Part shown: one piece after another, positions 43,124 through 52,250 of the stretch | Layout of the letters: each line of letters opens with the position of its first letter | Numbering within the stretch: the stretch's first letter is position 1 | From: Ewingella allii | Lineage (GTDB): Bacteria > Pseudomonadota > Gammaproteobacteria > Enterobacterales > Enterobacteriaceae | NCBI RefSeq assembly: GCF_044430645.1 | Contig: NZ_JAWUDN010000008.1 | Coordinates: forward strand, 62,001-126,000 | Reading direction: 5' to 3' | DNA length: 64,000 bases | Notes under the pieces: generated by a model | Databases searched by the model: none | The model's input: the letters and a program-made list of their open reading frames with translations, nothing else | What the model was told of the DNA's origin: nothing | Position numbers and translations under genes: made by a program

Positions 43124-44074
43124 TCAGCTGGCCAATTGGCCGGGAATAATAATTTGCCTTAAGTCGGTTTTTTGGCTGAGTTGGGTGAGTAATTGGCGGG
43201 CAGCGGATTCGCCCCCCTTGCCATAACCCAGCTCGACCGAGAAGGTATTAGGGAAGAGGAAGCGGAGCAGGGGGTTGTTACCAATGCCGCACACCTGAAC
43301 GCCGCTAACGTTCTGTTGTTGCAGGTATTTCTGTGCACCGAGCGCAATGGTGTCGGAGGCACAAATCACCGCGTCTGTTTCGGGGAGCAAGACTTGAGAA
43401 ATCAGCTCGAAGCCGCTTTCATAGTTCAGTTTGCCCAGCGCCATATGCGGCGTCAGGCCGTGTTCCGCGCAGTAGCTTTGGTAAGCCTGAAAACGTAGCT
43501 GGCCGGTGGTGGTATCTTGCGGCGAGACGCCGATAAAGCTTATCTGCCGATGGCCTTTCTCCAGCAGGGTGTCCATCAGCAGCCGCACCGCGCCCGCGTC
43601 GTCATAGCAGACTGAGGAGAACTGCGGCATTTCGCGCGCCATCATCACCAGATTGTCCTGCCAGCCTTGCAGCATCGCGGCTTCTAACCCGGAGAAGCCA
43701 AACAGCACAACGCCGTCGATATTTCTCTGCTTCAGCACCTGCAAATGCTCTTGCACGCGTTCGGCGCTGAACTGGCTTTCCATCACAATAGGGTCGTAAC
43801 CCTGCTCGTAAAATAGCGGCAGCATGGCGCGCACTGCCTGATTCTCAGAGGGAGAATCAAGGCGCGACACGATGATCGCCACAATCTTATCGCTGAACCC
43901 GCGCATCGCCCGCGCCGACTTCGACGGGCTGAAATTATGCTGCTCAATTACCGCCAGTACCCTTTCGCGCGTGCGTGGGCTGACGTTGCCTTCATGGTTT
44001 AGCACGCGTGAAACGGTAGATTTACCGACCCCGCTCAGGCGGGCAATGTCATTAATGGTCAGGCGATTTTGCAT
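43124..44074 (-). CDS. treR: Trehalose operon repressor TreR
   Basis: TreR is the LacI-family repressor of treBC, induced by trehalose-6-phosphate and antagonised by trehalose. The 316-residue protein has the helix-turn-helix NDIARLSGVGKSTVSRVLN (near 8-26), the hinge SPSKSARAMRG, and a periplasmic-binding-like effector domain. It is transcribed in the same direction as treBC with its own start. Its last codons include the palindrome GGCCAATTGGCC at 43130-43141, which I cannot assign. Confidence 0.95.
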   Translation of the reverse strand: MQNRLTINDIARLSGVGKSTVSRVLNHEGNVSPRTRERVLAVIEQHNFSPSKSARAMRGFSDKIVAIIVSRLDSPSENQAVRAMLPLFYEQGYDPIVMESQFSAERVQEHLQVLKQRNIDGVVLFGFSGLEAAMLQGWQDNLVMMAREMPQFSSVCYDDAGAVRLLMDTLLEKGHRQISFIGVSPQDTTTGQLRFQAYQSYCAEHGLTPHMALGKLNYESGFELISQVLLPETDAVICASDTIALGAQKYLQQQNVSGVQVCGIGNNPLLRFLFPNTFSVELGYGKGGESAARQLLTQLSQKTDLRQIIIPGQLAS

Positions 44075-44098
44075 GATTTTAGCGCTAATGATTGATCA

Positions 44099-44133
44099 GG
44101 TTTATGTTTGGTTGCAGTTAACCAGCGTAAACT
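44099..44133 (+). promoter_or_regulatory. PhoP-type promoter of mgtA
   Basis: GGTTTA-N5-GGTTGC (44099-44115) fits the PhoP box, with a perfect first repeat and four of six in the second. The -10 box TAAACT (44128-44133) begins 12 bases after it, the spacing seen in directly PhoP-activated promoters. A transcript from about 44140 would have a leader near 370 bases. Confidence 0.65.
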
Positions 44134-44235
44134 GCGGGCGTTTGATAACCACTGTATGCCAATTTGCCGATGAGCTGATGGTTTTGCTCAGCCGATAAAT
44201 TGTAATACCGGACGGGTATCTTTTCCTAAACGTTC

Positions 44236-44365
44236 CTTACCGGAGATAAAAACCTAATGGGACCCGACCCCAATTCTGTAGGTCCGTTGTGATCCGGTAA
44301 GCACCCGCTTTTTAGCTACTGCTTACCGTGACACTAACGCTTGAAAAAGTGCTGTACAGGTAAGC
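44236..44365 (+). promoter_or_regulatory. mgtA leader: four mutually pairing segments around a leader peptide
   Basis: Segment 1 CTTACCGGA (44236-44244), segment 2 TCCGGTAAG(C) (44293-44302), segment 3 GCTTACCG (44321-44328) and segment 4 GGTAAGC (44359-44365) are complementary in series. 1 pairs with 2 over nine bases, 2 with 3 over eight, and 3 with 4 over seven. Pairing 2:3 excludes both 1:2 and 3:4, the logic of a switching leader. Segment 1 contains the ribosome-binding site of the leader peptide. The mgtA leaders of E. coli and Salmonella sense magnesium and proline in this way. Confidence 0.65.
44257..44292 (+). CDS. mgtL: MgtL-like leader peptide
   Basis: An 11-codon frame reads MGPDPNSVGPL and stops at 44290-44292. 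The Salmonella and E. coli MgtL peptides start MEPDPTP, so the PDP core is shared. Such Asp/Glu-Pro runs destabilise translating ribosomes when magnesium is low, and this changes leader folding so that mgtA is transcribed. GGAG lies at 44242-44245, 11 bases before the ATG, rather far. Assignment rests on position and the PDP core. Confidence 0.6.
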   Translation: MGPDPNSVGPL

Positions 44366-44388
44366 GGTGGCGATCGATTTTCGTTCGT

Positions 44389-44460
44389 CCCCCCAATTTT
44401 AATTTATCCAATCCCCTGCACGGGCTAGCCACGCCTGCGTGTTGCAGTGGGACGGGTTTT
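44389..44460 (+). promoter_or_regulatory. C-rich stretch and hairpin in the distal mgtA leader
   Basis: A run of six C (44389-44394) and further C-rich sequence precede a composite hairpin: CTGCA 44416-44420 with TGCAG 44443-44447, and inside it CACGC 44430-44434 with GCGTG 44437-44441. Unstructured C-rich RNA is what Rho loads on, and Rho terminates the mgtA leader in Salmonella. Whether this is a Rho site is inferred. Confidence 0.35.
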
Positions 44461-44511
44461 GCTTTTGCCATGCCCAAATTTTAGGTTCTGGGCGCAACAA
44501 AGGGTCGAACG

Positions 44512-47226
44512 ATGTTCAAAACTATGACTCAACGGCTGCTCAATGCACTAAGCCGTAACTTACCACGCCGTCTGGTTCGCCGTGATCCCCTGCTGGGTGA
44601 TGCATTGCAACAAAATGTGCACGGCGGCAAAGCGCAGGAAATCCCTGCCAGCATGGCCAATCATAGCCTGAAGTGCGCCCGGGCGACGGAAGATCAGCTG
44701 TACCTGCAATTTGGCAGTCATCCGGAAGGGCTGACCGGCCCTGAGGTCGAGGCTATTCGCGAGCGCGTGGGCTTCAACCAGACTGACGACCAGCAGCCCA
44801 CCCCTTGGTGGCAGCACCTGTGGCACTGCTATCGCAACCCGTTCAACCTGCTGCTCACCGTGCTGGGGCTGGTCTCTTACGCCACTGACGACCTGACGGC
44901 AGCCTTGGTGATTGGCGCGATGGTGCTGATCTCCACCTTTATGCACTTCATTCAGGAAGCGCGCTCTAACCGCGCGGCGGACGCGTTGAAAGCCATGGTC
45001 AGCAACACCGCCACCGTGCTGCGCAGCGATGCCGAAACGGGCCGCAGTGAAACCTGCGAAGTGCCCATCAGCCAGCTGGTGCCGGGCGACCTGATTAAGC
45101 TTTCCGCCGGGGATATGATCCCTGCCGACCTGCGCATTCTGTCGGCCAAAGATCTGTTTATCAGCCAAGCCGCGCTGACCGGGGAGTCCCTGCCGGTCGA
45201 GAAGCAGGCCAACAGCCGCATGCCCGCCAATACCGACCCACTGGAGCAGGATACCCTGTGCTTTATGGGCACTAATGTGGTCAGCGGCACGGCGATGGCC
45301 ATTGTGATTGCCACCGGCGGCGAAACGTGGTTTGGCCAGCTGGCCGAGCGCGTGACGCAGGAAGAGACGCAGCCGAACGCCTTTCAGGCCGGGATCAGCA
45401 AAGTTAGCTGGCTGCTGATTCGCTTCATGATGGTGATGACCCCTATCGTGCTGGTGATCAACGGCTACACCAAGGGCGACTGGTGGGAAGCAGCGCTGTT
45501 TGCGCTCTCCGTGGCCGTGGGCCTGACCCCAGAAATGCTGCCGATGATTGTGACTTCTACGCTGGCGAAAGGGGCAGTTAAGCTTTCAAAACAGAAGGTT
45601 ATCGTTAAACGTCTGGACGCCATTCAGAACTTTGGCGCCATGGACATTCTTTGTACCGACAAAACCGGCACCCTGACGCAGGATAAAATCGTCCTCGAGC
45701 GCCATACCGACGTGCTCGGCGTCACCAGTGATGAAGTGCTGCACTTGGCGTGGCTCAACAGCCACTATCAGACCGGCCTGAAAAACCTGCTCGACGTGGC
45801 GGTGCTGGAGCGCGGTGACATTGCCAATGCGCGCAACTCATTGAAAGTTGATGAGATCCCGTTCGACTTCGACCGTCGCCGCATGTCGGTGGTGGTGTCC
45901 GACCATGCCGACAGCCATCGGCTGATTTGCAAAGGCGCGCTGGAAGAGATGCTGTCGATTTGTACCTTAGTGCAGCTCAACGGTGAGATTGTGCCGCTGA
46001 CCGATGTGCTGCTGGCGCGCATTCGCCGCATTACCGACGACCTCAACCAGCAAGGGCTGCGCGTGGTCGCCGTGGCGCACAAAGTGATGCCATCGCGCAC
46101 TCAGGGTTACGGCATTAATGATGAATCCAGCCTGATTTTGGCCGGTTACATTGCCTTCCTTGACCCACCAAAAGAGAGCACCGCGCCTGCGCTGAAAGCC
46201 TTAAAAAACAAAGGCGTGACGGTGAAAATTCTTACCGGCGATAACCCGCTGGTGGCACGTAAAGTCTGTAAAGACGTCGGGCTGAAAGTGGATGAGATCC
46301 TGATTGGCAGCGATATCGAAAGCATGGATGACGCCCAGCTGCTGGCGGCGGCGGAGAGCACCACGGTGTTCGCCAAACTGACGCCAATGCACAAAGAGCG
46401 CATCGTGCGCGTGCTGCGCGGCGAAGGCCACGTGGTGGGCTTTATGGGCGACGGCATCAATGATGCTCCGGCGCTGCGCGCGGCGGATATCGGCATTTCG
46501 GTTGACTCTGCGGTGGATATCGCCAAAGAAGCGGCTGACATCATCTTACTGGAAAAGAGCCTGATGGTGCTCGAGCAGGGCGTGACCGAAGGGCGTAAAA
46601 CCTTCGCCAACATGCTGAAATATATCAAGATGACCGCCAGCTCCAACTTCGGTAACGTCTTCAGCGTACTGGTCGCCAGCGCCTTCTTGCCGTTCCTGCC
46701 AATGTTGCCGCTGCACCTGTTAATTCAGAACCTGATTTACGATGTGTCCCAAGTGGCTATCCCGTTTGATAACGTGGATGAAGAGCAGCTCGCCAAACCG
46801 CAGAACTGGAACGCCGGGGATATAGGTCGCTTTATGGTGTTCTTCGGGCCGATCAGTTCAGTGTTCGACATTCTGACCTTCAGCCTGATGTGGTGGGTGT
46901 TCAAGGCCAACACGCCGGAAATGCAGACCCTGTTCCAGTCCGGCTGGTTTATCGAAGGCTTGCTGTCGCAGACCCTGATAGTGCATATGATCCGCACCCG
47001 CAAAGTGCCGTTTATTCAGAGCCGCGCCTCTTGGCCGCTGTGCGTGATGACCCTGATGGTGATTATCACCGGCATCGGCTTGATCTACACCCCAGCCGCC
47101 GGATTCCTGCAATTGCAGGCGCTGCCGCTGAGCTACTTCCCGTGGCTGATCCTGATTCTGGCGGGGTACATGGTGCTGACCCAAACAGTGAAAGGCTGGT
47201 TTGTTCGCCGCTACGGCTGGCAGTAA
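44512..47226 (+). CDS. mgtA: Magnesium-importing P-type ATPase MgtA
   Basis: MgtA imports Mg2+ under magnesium limitation in the inner membrane. The 904-residue P3B-type ATPase has the phosphorylation motif CTDKTGTLTQD with Asp383, the actuator motif LTGES, the GDGINDAPAL hinge, and about ten membrane helices with the LTPEMLPMI helix. AAGGG lies eight bases upstream of the ATG. The gene is behind a PhoP-type promoter and a structured leader. It is followed by a strong terminator. Confidence 0.97.
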   Translation: MFKTMTQRLLNALSRNLPRRLVRRDPLLGDALQQNVHGGKAQEIPASMANHSLKCARATEDQLYLQFGSHPEGLTGPEVEAIRERVGFNQTDDQQPTPWWQHLWHCYRNPFNLLLTVLGLVSYATDDLTAALVIGAMVLISTFMHFIQEARSNRAADALKAMVSNTATVLRSDAETGRSETCEVPISQLVPGDLIKLSAGDMIPADLRILSAKDLFISQAALTGESLPVEKQANSRMPANTDPLEQDTLCFMGTNVVSGTAMAIVIATGGETWFGQLAERVTQEETQPNAFQAGISKVSWLLIRFMMVMTPIVLVINGYTKGDWWEAALFALSVAVGLTPEMLPMIVTSTLAKGAVKLSKQKVIVKRLDAIQNFGAMDILCTDKTGTLTQDKIVLERHTDVLGVTSDEVLHLAWLNSHYQTGLKNLLDVAVLERGDIANARNSLKVDEIPFDFDRRRMSVVVSDHADSHRLICKGALEEMLSICTLVQLNGEIVPLTDVLLARIRRITDDLNQQGLRVVAVAHKVMPSRTQGYGINDESSLILAGYIAFLDPPKESTAPALKALKNKGVTVKILTGDNPLVARKVCKDVGLKVDEILIGSDIESMDDAQLLAAAESTTVFAKLTPMHKERIVRVLRGEGHVVGFMGDGINDAPALRAADIGISVDSAVDIAKEAADIILLEKSLMVLEQGVTEGRKTFANMLKYIKMTASSNFGNVFSVLVASAFLPFLPMLPLHLLIQNLIYDVSQVAIPFDNVDEEQLAKPQNWNAGDIGRFMVFFGPISSVFDILTFSLMWWVFKANTPEMQTLFQSGWFIEGLLSQTLIVHMIRTRKVPFIQSRASWPLCVMTLMVIITGIGLIYTPAAGFLQLQALPLSYFPWLILILAGYMVLTQTVKGWFVRRYGWQ

Positions 47227-47244
47227 CCGCGCGTTGTTAAGCTT

Positions 47245-47279
47245 AAGGCGGTGATTGTTAACTCAATCACCGCCTTTTT
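47245..47279 (+). terminator. Rho-independent terminator after mgtA
   Basis: AAGGCGGTGATTG (47245-47257) and CAATCACCGCCTT (47264-47276) form a perfect 13-pair stem with a six-base loop, followed by T residues to 47279. Confidence 0.92.
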
Positions 47280-47357
47280 ATTACACAAAGGCTATAGTTA
47301 ATCCTTTACGATTCAGCAGGCTATGTCAGTCTGCTTTACCTCTAAGGGATCTTGCCA

Positions 47358-49751
47358 ATGCCATTGCCATTCCGTCGTTCCTTATTTGCCTCGTCGTTAC
47401 TCCTTGCTGTCAGCTCCTCGTCCTTGGCCGCTCCCGCCGGGGATTTGCCCCTTATGCCATGGCCGCAGCAGGTTGAAGTGGCCCCGCAGGCGGGGAAATG
47501 GGTGGTGGACAACAGCCTGTCGGTGGCGGTGAGTGGGGACAATCTCGGCGCTATTCCCCAGCGTTGGCGTGAGCGCATTGAGCAGCAGACCGGCTGGACG
47601 CTCCAGCCGCAGCCGACTGACGGCAAGCAGAGCAAAATTCAGGTAGTGATCAAACATAAAGTAGACGCCCTGCCGAAGCCCGACAGCGACGAAAGCTATG
47701 ACCTTGACGTCACGCCGCAGGGCGCGACCATTACCGCCAACAGCCGATTTGGCGCGCTGCACGGCATGGAAACCCTGCTGCAATTGCTGCAAAACGACGG
47801 CGAAAACACCTACCTGCCACTGGTGAAAATTCACGATAACCCGCGCTTTGCGTGGCGCGGCGTGCTGCTGGACTCCGCGCGACACTTCCTGCCGATAAGC
47901 ACCATTAAGCGCCAGCTCGACGGGATGGCCGCCGCCAAGCTGAACGTTTTGCACTGGCATCTGACTGACGATCAGGGCTGGCGCTTCGCCTCCGAGCACT
48001 ATCCGAAGTTGCAACAGTTAGCCAGCGACGGCGAGTTTTATACCGTGGCCGAAATGAAAGACGTGGTGGCCTACGCCACTGCGCTAGGTATTCGCGTGGT
48101 GCCGGAAATCGACATGCCGGGCCACGCCTCGGCAATTGCCGTCGCCTATCCTGAGCTGATTAGCGCCCCCGGCCCTTACCAGATGCAGCGCGAGTGGGGC
48201 GTGCATGAGCCGACGCTCGACCCGTCTAACGAGCAGGTCTACCAGTTTGCCGACACTATCGTCGGTGAGCTGACCGCCATCTTCCCCGACCCCTATTTGC
48301 ATATTGGCGGCGATGAAGTGAAAGACACTCAGTGGGTGAATTCCACGGCGATTCAGGCTTACATGAAGAAGCATAATATTGCCGACAGCCATGCGCTGCA
48401 GGCCGCGTTCAACAAGCGTTTGCAGGAGATTTTGCATAAACATCATCGCCAGATGGTTGGCTGGGATGAGATTTTCCACCCCGACTTACCGCACGACATT
48501 GTGATCCAGTCATGGCAGGGGCCGGACTCGCTGGGGGCCAGCGCGCAGCAGGGGTATCAGGGGATCCTTTCCACCGGCTTCTACCTCGACCAGCCGCAAA
48601 GCTCGGCCTACCACTATCGCAATGAAATCCTGCCGCAGCCGCTTGGCGTGGAGCAAAACGTCGCCGAGGGTGAAAAAGCCCAGAGCTGGGCATTCTCCAT
48701 GCCGCGCCTGAAAGGCAGCGCGGTAGACGGCAGCTTTACGCTGATTGAAGGCAAGCAGGGTTGGCGCGGATTCATTGATTTCAAAGGCAAAACCCGCCGC
48801 GCGGTGCGCGATATCGTTTGGCAGAATGACGGCAAAGTCAGTTTCACGGTAGACACGTGGATGGGCGACACCCGCCCGGTGCTCACCCTGAAAGACGGCA
48901 AGTTCGACGGCTATTTCCTGATTGGCAACGCGCGCTATCCGGCTACCGGCAGCCAGCTTGGCGAAACGCCGCAGGGCACGCCGCCAGTGGTGCCAGACGC
49001 CAAAGCAATGAAAAACATTCTCGGCGGAGAAGCCGCGCTGTGGCAGGAAAATATCACCTCGCAGATTCTCGATCTGAAGCTGTGGCCGCGCGGCTTTGTG
49101 GTTGCCGAACGCCTGTGGTCCGCCGAGGATGTGAAAGATATCAACAACATGTACCAGCGTTTGGCGAAAGTGGATGCCTGGTCGGCGGTGTCGGTCGGGC
49201 TACAGCAGCATGCCGAAACCACCCGCCTGATGACCCGTCTGGCCAACAGCAGCGACATCACGCCGCTGTTGACCCTCTCCTCGGCCCTCGAGCCAGCGCA
49301 GTATTACACTCGCCAGCACCTGAAATTTAAGGCCGGAAACTACACCCAGTTTGAACCGCTGAATCGTCTGGTGGACGCGTTGCCAGCGGAGAGCAACGCG
49401 GTGCGCGAGCTGGATAATCAGGTTAAAGCCCTGCTGACTGACGGCAAAGACGCGCAAGCCGCCGCCGCCATTCGCAACCAGTTGACGCTATGGCAGGCCA
49501 ACACTGCGCAGGTTAAGCCGATCCTGGCGCAAAACTACGTGCTGAAGCCGGTACAGCCGGTGGCGGAGCAGCTTGGCAAGCTGTCCGGGCTGGGGCTGCA
49601 ATGGCTGGATAAAATCCAGAAAGGCCAGAGTATCACCGCAGAAGAGCGCCAGCAGGCGCAGGCCCAGCTGGACGGCGCGGCGCAGATTCAGGATGAGTTA
49701 GTGATCGCGGCGGTCTATCCGCTGGAAAGACTGCTGCAAGGTGTGAAGTAA
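47358..49751 (+). CDS. Beta-N-acetylhexosaminidase (GH20, exported)
   Basis: This 797-residue enzyme has a signal peptide (MPLPFRRSLF, a hydrophobic stretch, probable cleavage near SLA-AP), so it acts in the periplasm or outside. A GH20b domain (about 25-165) precedes the catalytic barrel, whose Asp319-Glu320 pair is in LHIGGDEVKDTQW. Substrate-assisted cleavage of terminal N-acetylglucosamine from chito-oligosaccharides or glycans is the family reaction. I chose ATG 47358 with AAGGGA upstream. E. coli has no counterpart at this place. Expressed alone, downstream of the mgtA terminator. Confidence 0.92.
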   Translation: MPLPFRRSLFASSLLLAVSSSSLAAPAGDLPLMPWPQQVEVAPQAGKWVVDNSLSVAVSGDNLGAIPQRWRERIEQQTGWTLQPQPTDGKQSKIQVVIKHKVDALPKPDSDESYDLDVTPQGATITANSRFGALHGMETLLQLLQNDGENTYLPLVKIHDNPRFAWRGVLLDSARHFLPISTIKRQLDGMAAAKLNVLHWHLTDDQGWRFASEHYPKLQQLASDGEFYTVAEMKDVVAYATALGIRVVPEIDMPGHASAIAVAYPELISAPGPYQMQREWGVHEPTLDPSNEQVYQFADTIVGELTAIFPDPYLHIGGDEVKDTQWVNSTAIQAYMKKHNIADSHALQAAFNKRLQEILHKHHRQMVGWDEIFHPDLPHDIVIQSWQGPDSLGASAQQGYQGILSTGFYLDQPQSSAYHYRNEILPQPLGVEQNVAEGEKAQSWAFSMPRLKGSAVDGSFTLIEGKQGWRGFIDFKGKTRRAVRDIVWQNDGKVSFTVDTWMGDTRPVLTLKDGKFDGYFLIGNARYPATGSQLGETPQGTPPVVPDAKAMKNILGGEAALWQENITSQILDLKLWPRGFVVAERLWSAEDVKDINNMYQRLAKVDAWSAVSVGLQQHAETTRLMTRLANSSDITPLLTLSSALEPAQYYTRQHLKFKAGNYTQFEPLNRLVDALPAESNAVRELDNQVKALLTDGKDAQAAAAIRNQLTLWQANTAQVKPILAQNYVLKPVQPVAEQLGKLSGLGLQWLDKIQKGQSITAEERQQAQAQLDGAAQIQDELVIAAVYPLERLLQGVK

Positions 49752-49829
49752 GGGAAAGTGCGGCTGGGAGTCCATGATTGCGACAGATTTATAAACCCCG
49801 TTGCAACGGAAATAATGATCGGAGGAATG

Positions 49830-49859
49830 AAAAAAGCCGGAGGGGGAAATCTCCGGCTT
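49830..49859 (-). terminator. Terminator of sstT
   Basis: AAGCCGGAG (49834-49842) and CTCCGGCTT (49851-49859) form a nine-pair stem. On the minus strand the hairpin runs into six T residues (49835-49830). Confidence 0.85.
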
Positions 49860-49883
49860 GGATTAAGTCGTGCCGCTACGGCA

Positions 49884-51095
49884 TCACACCTTCTGGCATG
49901 CCGCCGCAGTAAAGATAACGTCGGTGGAGGAGTTCAGCGCGGTTTCTGCGGAGTCCTGAATGATGCCGATGATAAAGCCGACGGCGACCACCTGCATGGC
50001 GATGTCATTGGGAATGCCAAACAGGCTACAGGCCATGGGGATCAGCAGCAGCGAGCCGCCGGCCACGCCGGAGGCACCGCAGGCGCAGACCGCCGCCATC
50101 ACGCTGAGCAGCAGCGCGGTGAGGATATCCACTTCAATGCCCAGGGTGGTGACCGCCGCCAGTGTCAGCACGGTGATGGTGATGGCTGCACCCGCCATGT
50201 TGATGGTTGCGCCAAGAGGAATAGAGACGGAGTAGGTGTCTTCATCCAACCCCATTTTGCGGCACAGGTTCATGTTCACGGGAATGTTGGCGGCCGAGCT
50301 GCGGGTGAAGAAGGCGGTGACGCCGCTCTCGCGTAGGCAGGCGAAGACCAGCGGATAAGGATTACGACGGGTTTTTGCGAACACAATCAGCGGGTTGAAG
50401 ACCAGAGCGACCAGCAGCATACAGCCCACCAACACTACTAGCAGGTGCGCATAGTCATACAGCGCGCCAAAGCCGCTGGTGGCGAGGGTTTCTGCCACCA
50501 AGCCAAAAATCCCCAGCGGCGCGAAGCGAATCACCACGCGGACGATTTTGGTTACGGCTTCAGACACGTCGCTAATCATCGCCTTACTGGTGTCAGCCGC
50601 GTGGCGCATAGCCAGCCCCAAACCAATGGCCCAAGCCAGAATGCCGATGTAGTTGGCATCAATCAGTGCGCGGAACGGGTTCGACACGACGCTCATGATC
50701 AAGCCTTTCAGCACGTCGACAATACCGCCCGGCGGGGTGATGGCAACATCGGCGATTTTAAGATCCAGCGTCGAAGGGAACATAAAGCTGACCACCACGG
50801 CGATCAGCGCCGCCGAGAAAGTCCCGAAAAGGTAGAGGAACAGAATAGGGCCAAGCACGGTTTTACGGCCCAGCGGATGGTTCATGATCGAGGCGGTAAC
50901 CAGTACTAAGACCAGCAGCGGCGCGACGGCTTTTAATGCGCCGACGAACAAACTGCCGAGCAGCCCGACGGAGGTCGCTGCACCGGGCGCAAGCCACGCC
51001 AGAGCAATACCTGCCAATAGGCCGATGAGGATTTGTTTAACCAAACTTGCGTGCAGAATGCGTTGAATCAGCGATGGTGTTGATTGTGTTTGCAT
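49884..51095 (-). CDS. sstT: Serine/threonine:sodium symporter SstT
   Basis: SstT imports serine and threonine with sodium. The 403-residue inner-membrane protein of the dicarboxylate/amino acid:cation symporter family has about eight helices and two re-entrant loops. The serine-rich TRSSAANIPVNM motif, IPLGATINMAGAAI and GVAGGSLLLIP are the substrate-binding segments. It lies downstream of alx, from which a terminator separates it. Length is close to the E. coli protein. Confidence 0.95.
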   Translation of the reverse strand: MQTQSTPSLIQRILHASLVKQILIGLLAGIALAWLAPGAATSVGLLGSLFVGALKAVAPLLVLVLVTASIMNHPLGRKTVLGPILFLYLFGTFSAALIAVVVSFMFPSTLDLKIADVAITPPGGIVDVLKGLIMSVVSNPFRALIDANYIGILAWAIGLGLAMRHAADTSKAMISDVSEAVTKIVRVVIRFAPLGIFGLVAETLATSGFGALYDYAHLLVVLVGCMLLVALVFNPLIVFAKTRRNPYPLVFACLRESGVTAFFTRSSAANIPVNMNLCRKMGLDEDTYSVSIPLGATINMAGAAITITVLTLAAVTTLGIEVDILTALLLSVMAAVCACGASGVAGGSLLLIPMACSLFGIPNDIAMQVVAVGFIIGIIQDSAETALNSSTDVIFTAAACQKV

Positions 51096-51160
51096 GTTGT
51101 TTTTCCTTGTAGTGTTGCACCTTTCCCAATCCTGAGAGGTGGCCTAGCAGAATTTAGCTT

Positions 51161-51191
51161 AAAAAATAACGGGCACTTTAAGGCGCCCGTT
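51161..51191 (-). terminator. Terminator of alx
   Basis: AACGGGC (51168-51174) and GCCCGTT (51185-51191) form a seven-pair stem. Read on the minus strand it is followed by ATTTTTT (51167-51161). It lies 30 bases beyond the alx stop. Confidence 0.85.
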
Positions 51192-51221
51192 TTGGCTTCT
51201 CATATTGCGAGCTATGCCCGC

Positions 51222-52193
51222 TTATTTTTCTAATTTTGCGCGGTCAGTTCGATGATTGACCCAAGTATTGATCAGCAGCGTGGTCACCAAAATGGTCGCG
51301 ATCACGCCCAGTGATACCCCAACCGGAATATGGAACACGTCGAGCAGCAGCATCTTGATACCGATGAAAATCAGAATCACCGCCAGACCGTATTTCAGCA
51401 TCGAGAAACGTTCCGCCACGCCTGCCAGCAAGAAGTACATGGCGCGCAGGCCGAGGATAGCAAACAGGTTAGAAGTTAGCACGATGAACGGGTCAGTGGT
51501 CACGGCAAAGATAGCCGGGATACTGTCTACCGCGAAAATCACGTCGCTGAGTTCCACCATAATCAACACCAGCAGCAGCGGCGTAGCGAACAGCAGGCCG
51601 TTGCGACGCACGAAGAACTTCTCGCCGTGCAGCTCATCGGTCATGCGCATTTTACTGCGCAGCCAGCGAATCATCGGCTTCTCGCCAATCTCACCATCAT
51701 CCTCTTTCGCCAGCGCCATCTTGATGCCGGTAAACAGCAGGAATGCGCCGAAGACGTAGAGGATCCAGCTGAACTGCCCGACTAACCAGCTGCCCGCGAA
51801 AATCATCCCGGTGCGCAGGACTATCGCGCCCAGCACGCCGTAGACCAGCACGCGGCGCTGAAGGTTTGCTGGGACAGAGAAGTAGCTGAACAGGATTAGC
51901 CAGACGAAGACGTTATCCACCGCCAGCGCTTTTTCCAGCAGATAGCCGGTAAGGAACATCAGCGCCTGCTTGTCCGCCACTTCGCGCCCAAATTCACCGT
52001 TCAGATACCACCAGAAGCCGTAGTTAAACAGCAGCGACAGGCCAATCCACACCAGCGACCACATCGCGGCACTTTTCATGGTCATCACCTGCGCGCCTTT
52101 GCGTCCCTGTAAGAACAGGTCCACGGCGAGCATGATAACCACGACGACGGCAAAACTGCCCCAGAGCATCGGGTTGCCTACGGAATTCATCAT
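51222..52193 (-). CDS. alx: TerC-family membrane protein Alx
   Basis: Alx is a TerC-family inner-membrane protein that in E. coli is induced by alkaline pH and manganese and lowers cytoplasmic Mn2+. The 323-residue protein has about eight or nine helices. The acidic membrane motifs EKALAVDNVFVW and VELSDVIFAVDSIPA, thought to bind the metal, are present. Two adjacent ATGs (52193 and 52190) share GAGGA upstream; the second matches the E. coli start. The leader holds a yybP-ykoY-type riboswitch. Confidence 0.95.
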   Translation of the reverse strand: MMNSVGNPMLWGSFAVVVVIMLAVDLFLQGRKGAQVMTMKSAAMWSLVWIGLSLLFNYGFWWYLNGEFGREVADKQALMFLTGYLLEKALAVDNVFVWLILFSYFSVPANLQRRVLVYGVLGAIVLRTGMIFAGSWLVGQFSWILYVFGAFLLFTGIKMALAKEDDGEIGEKPMIRWLRSKMRMTDELHGEKFFVRRNGLLFATPLLLVLIMVELSDVIFAVDSIPAIFAVTTDPFIVLTSNLFAILGLRAMYFLLAGVAERFSMLKYGLAVILIFIGIKMLLLDVFHIPVGVSLGVIATILVTTLLINTWVNHRTDRAKLEK

Positions 52194-52216
52194 TCTGTTA
52201 TCCTCGAAAAAACATC

Positions 52217-52250
52217 AAAAAAAAACGGCCACGTCAGAAGACGTTAGCCG
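52217..52250 (-). terminator. Expression-platform terminator in the alx leader
   Basis: On the minus strand CGGC and ACGTC pair with GACGT and GGCCG around a TTCT loop, interrupted by a small mismatch, and are followed by nine T residues (52225-52217). It ends only about 12 bases before the alx ribosome-binding site, so it can only act as a regulated terminator in the leader. Confidence 0.7.
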
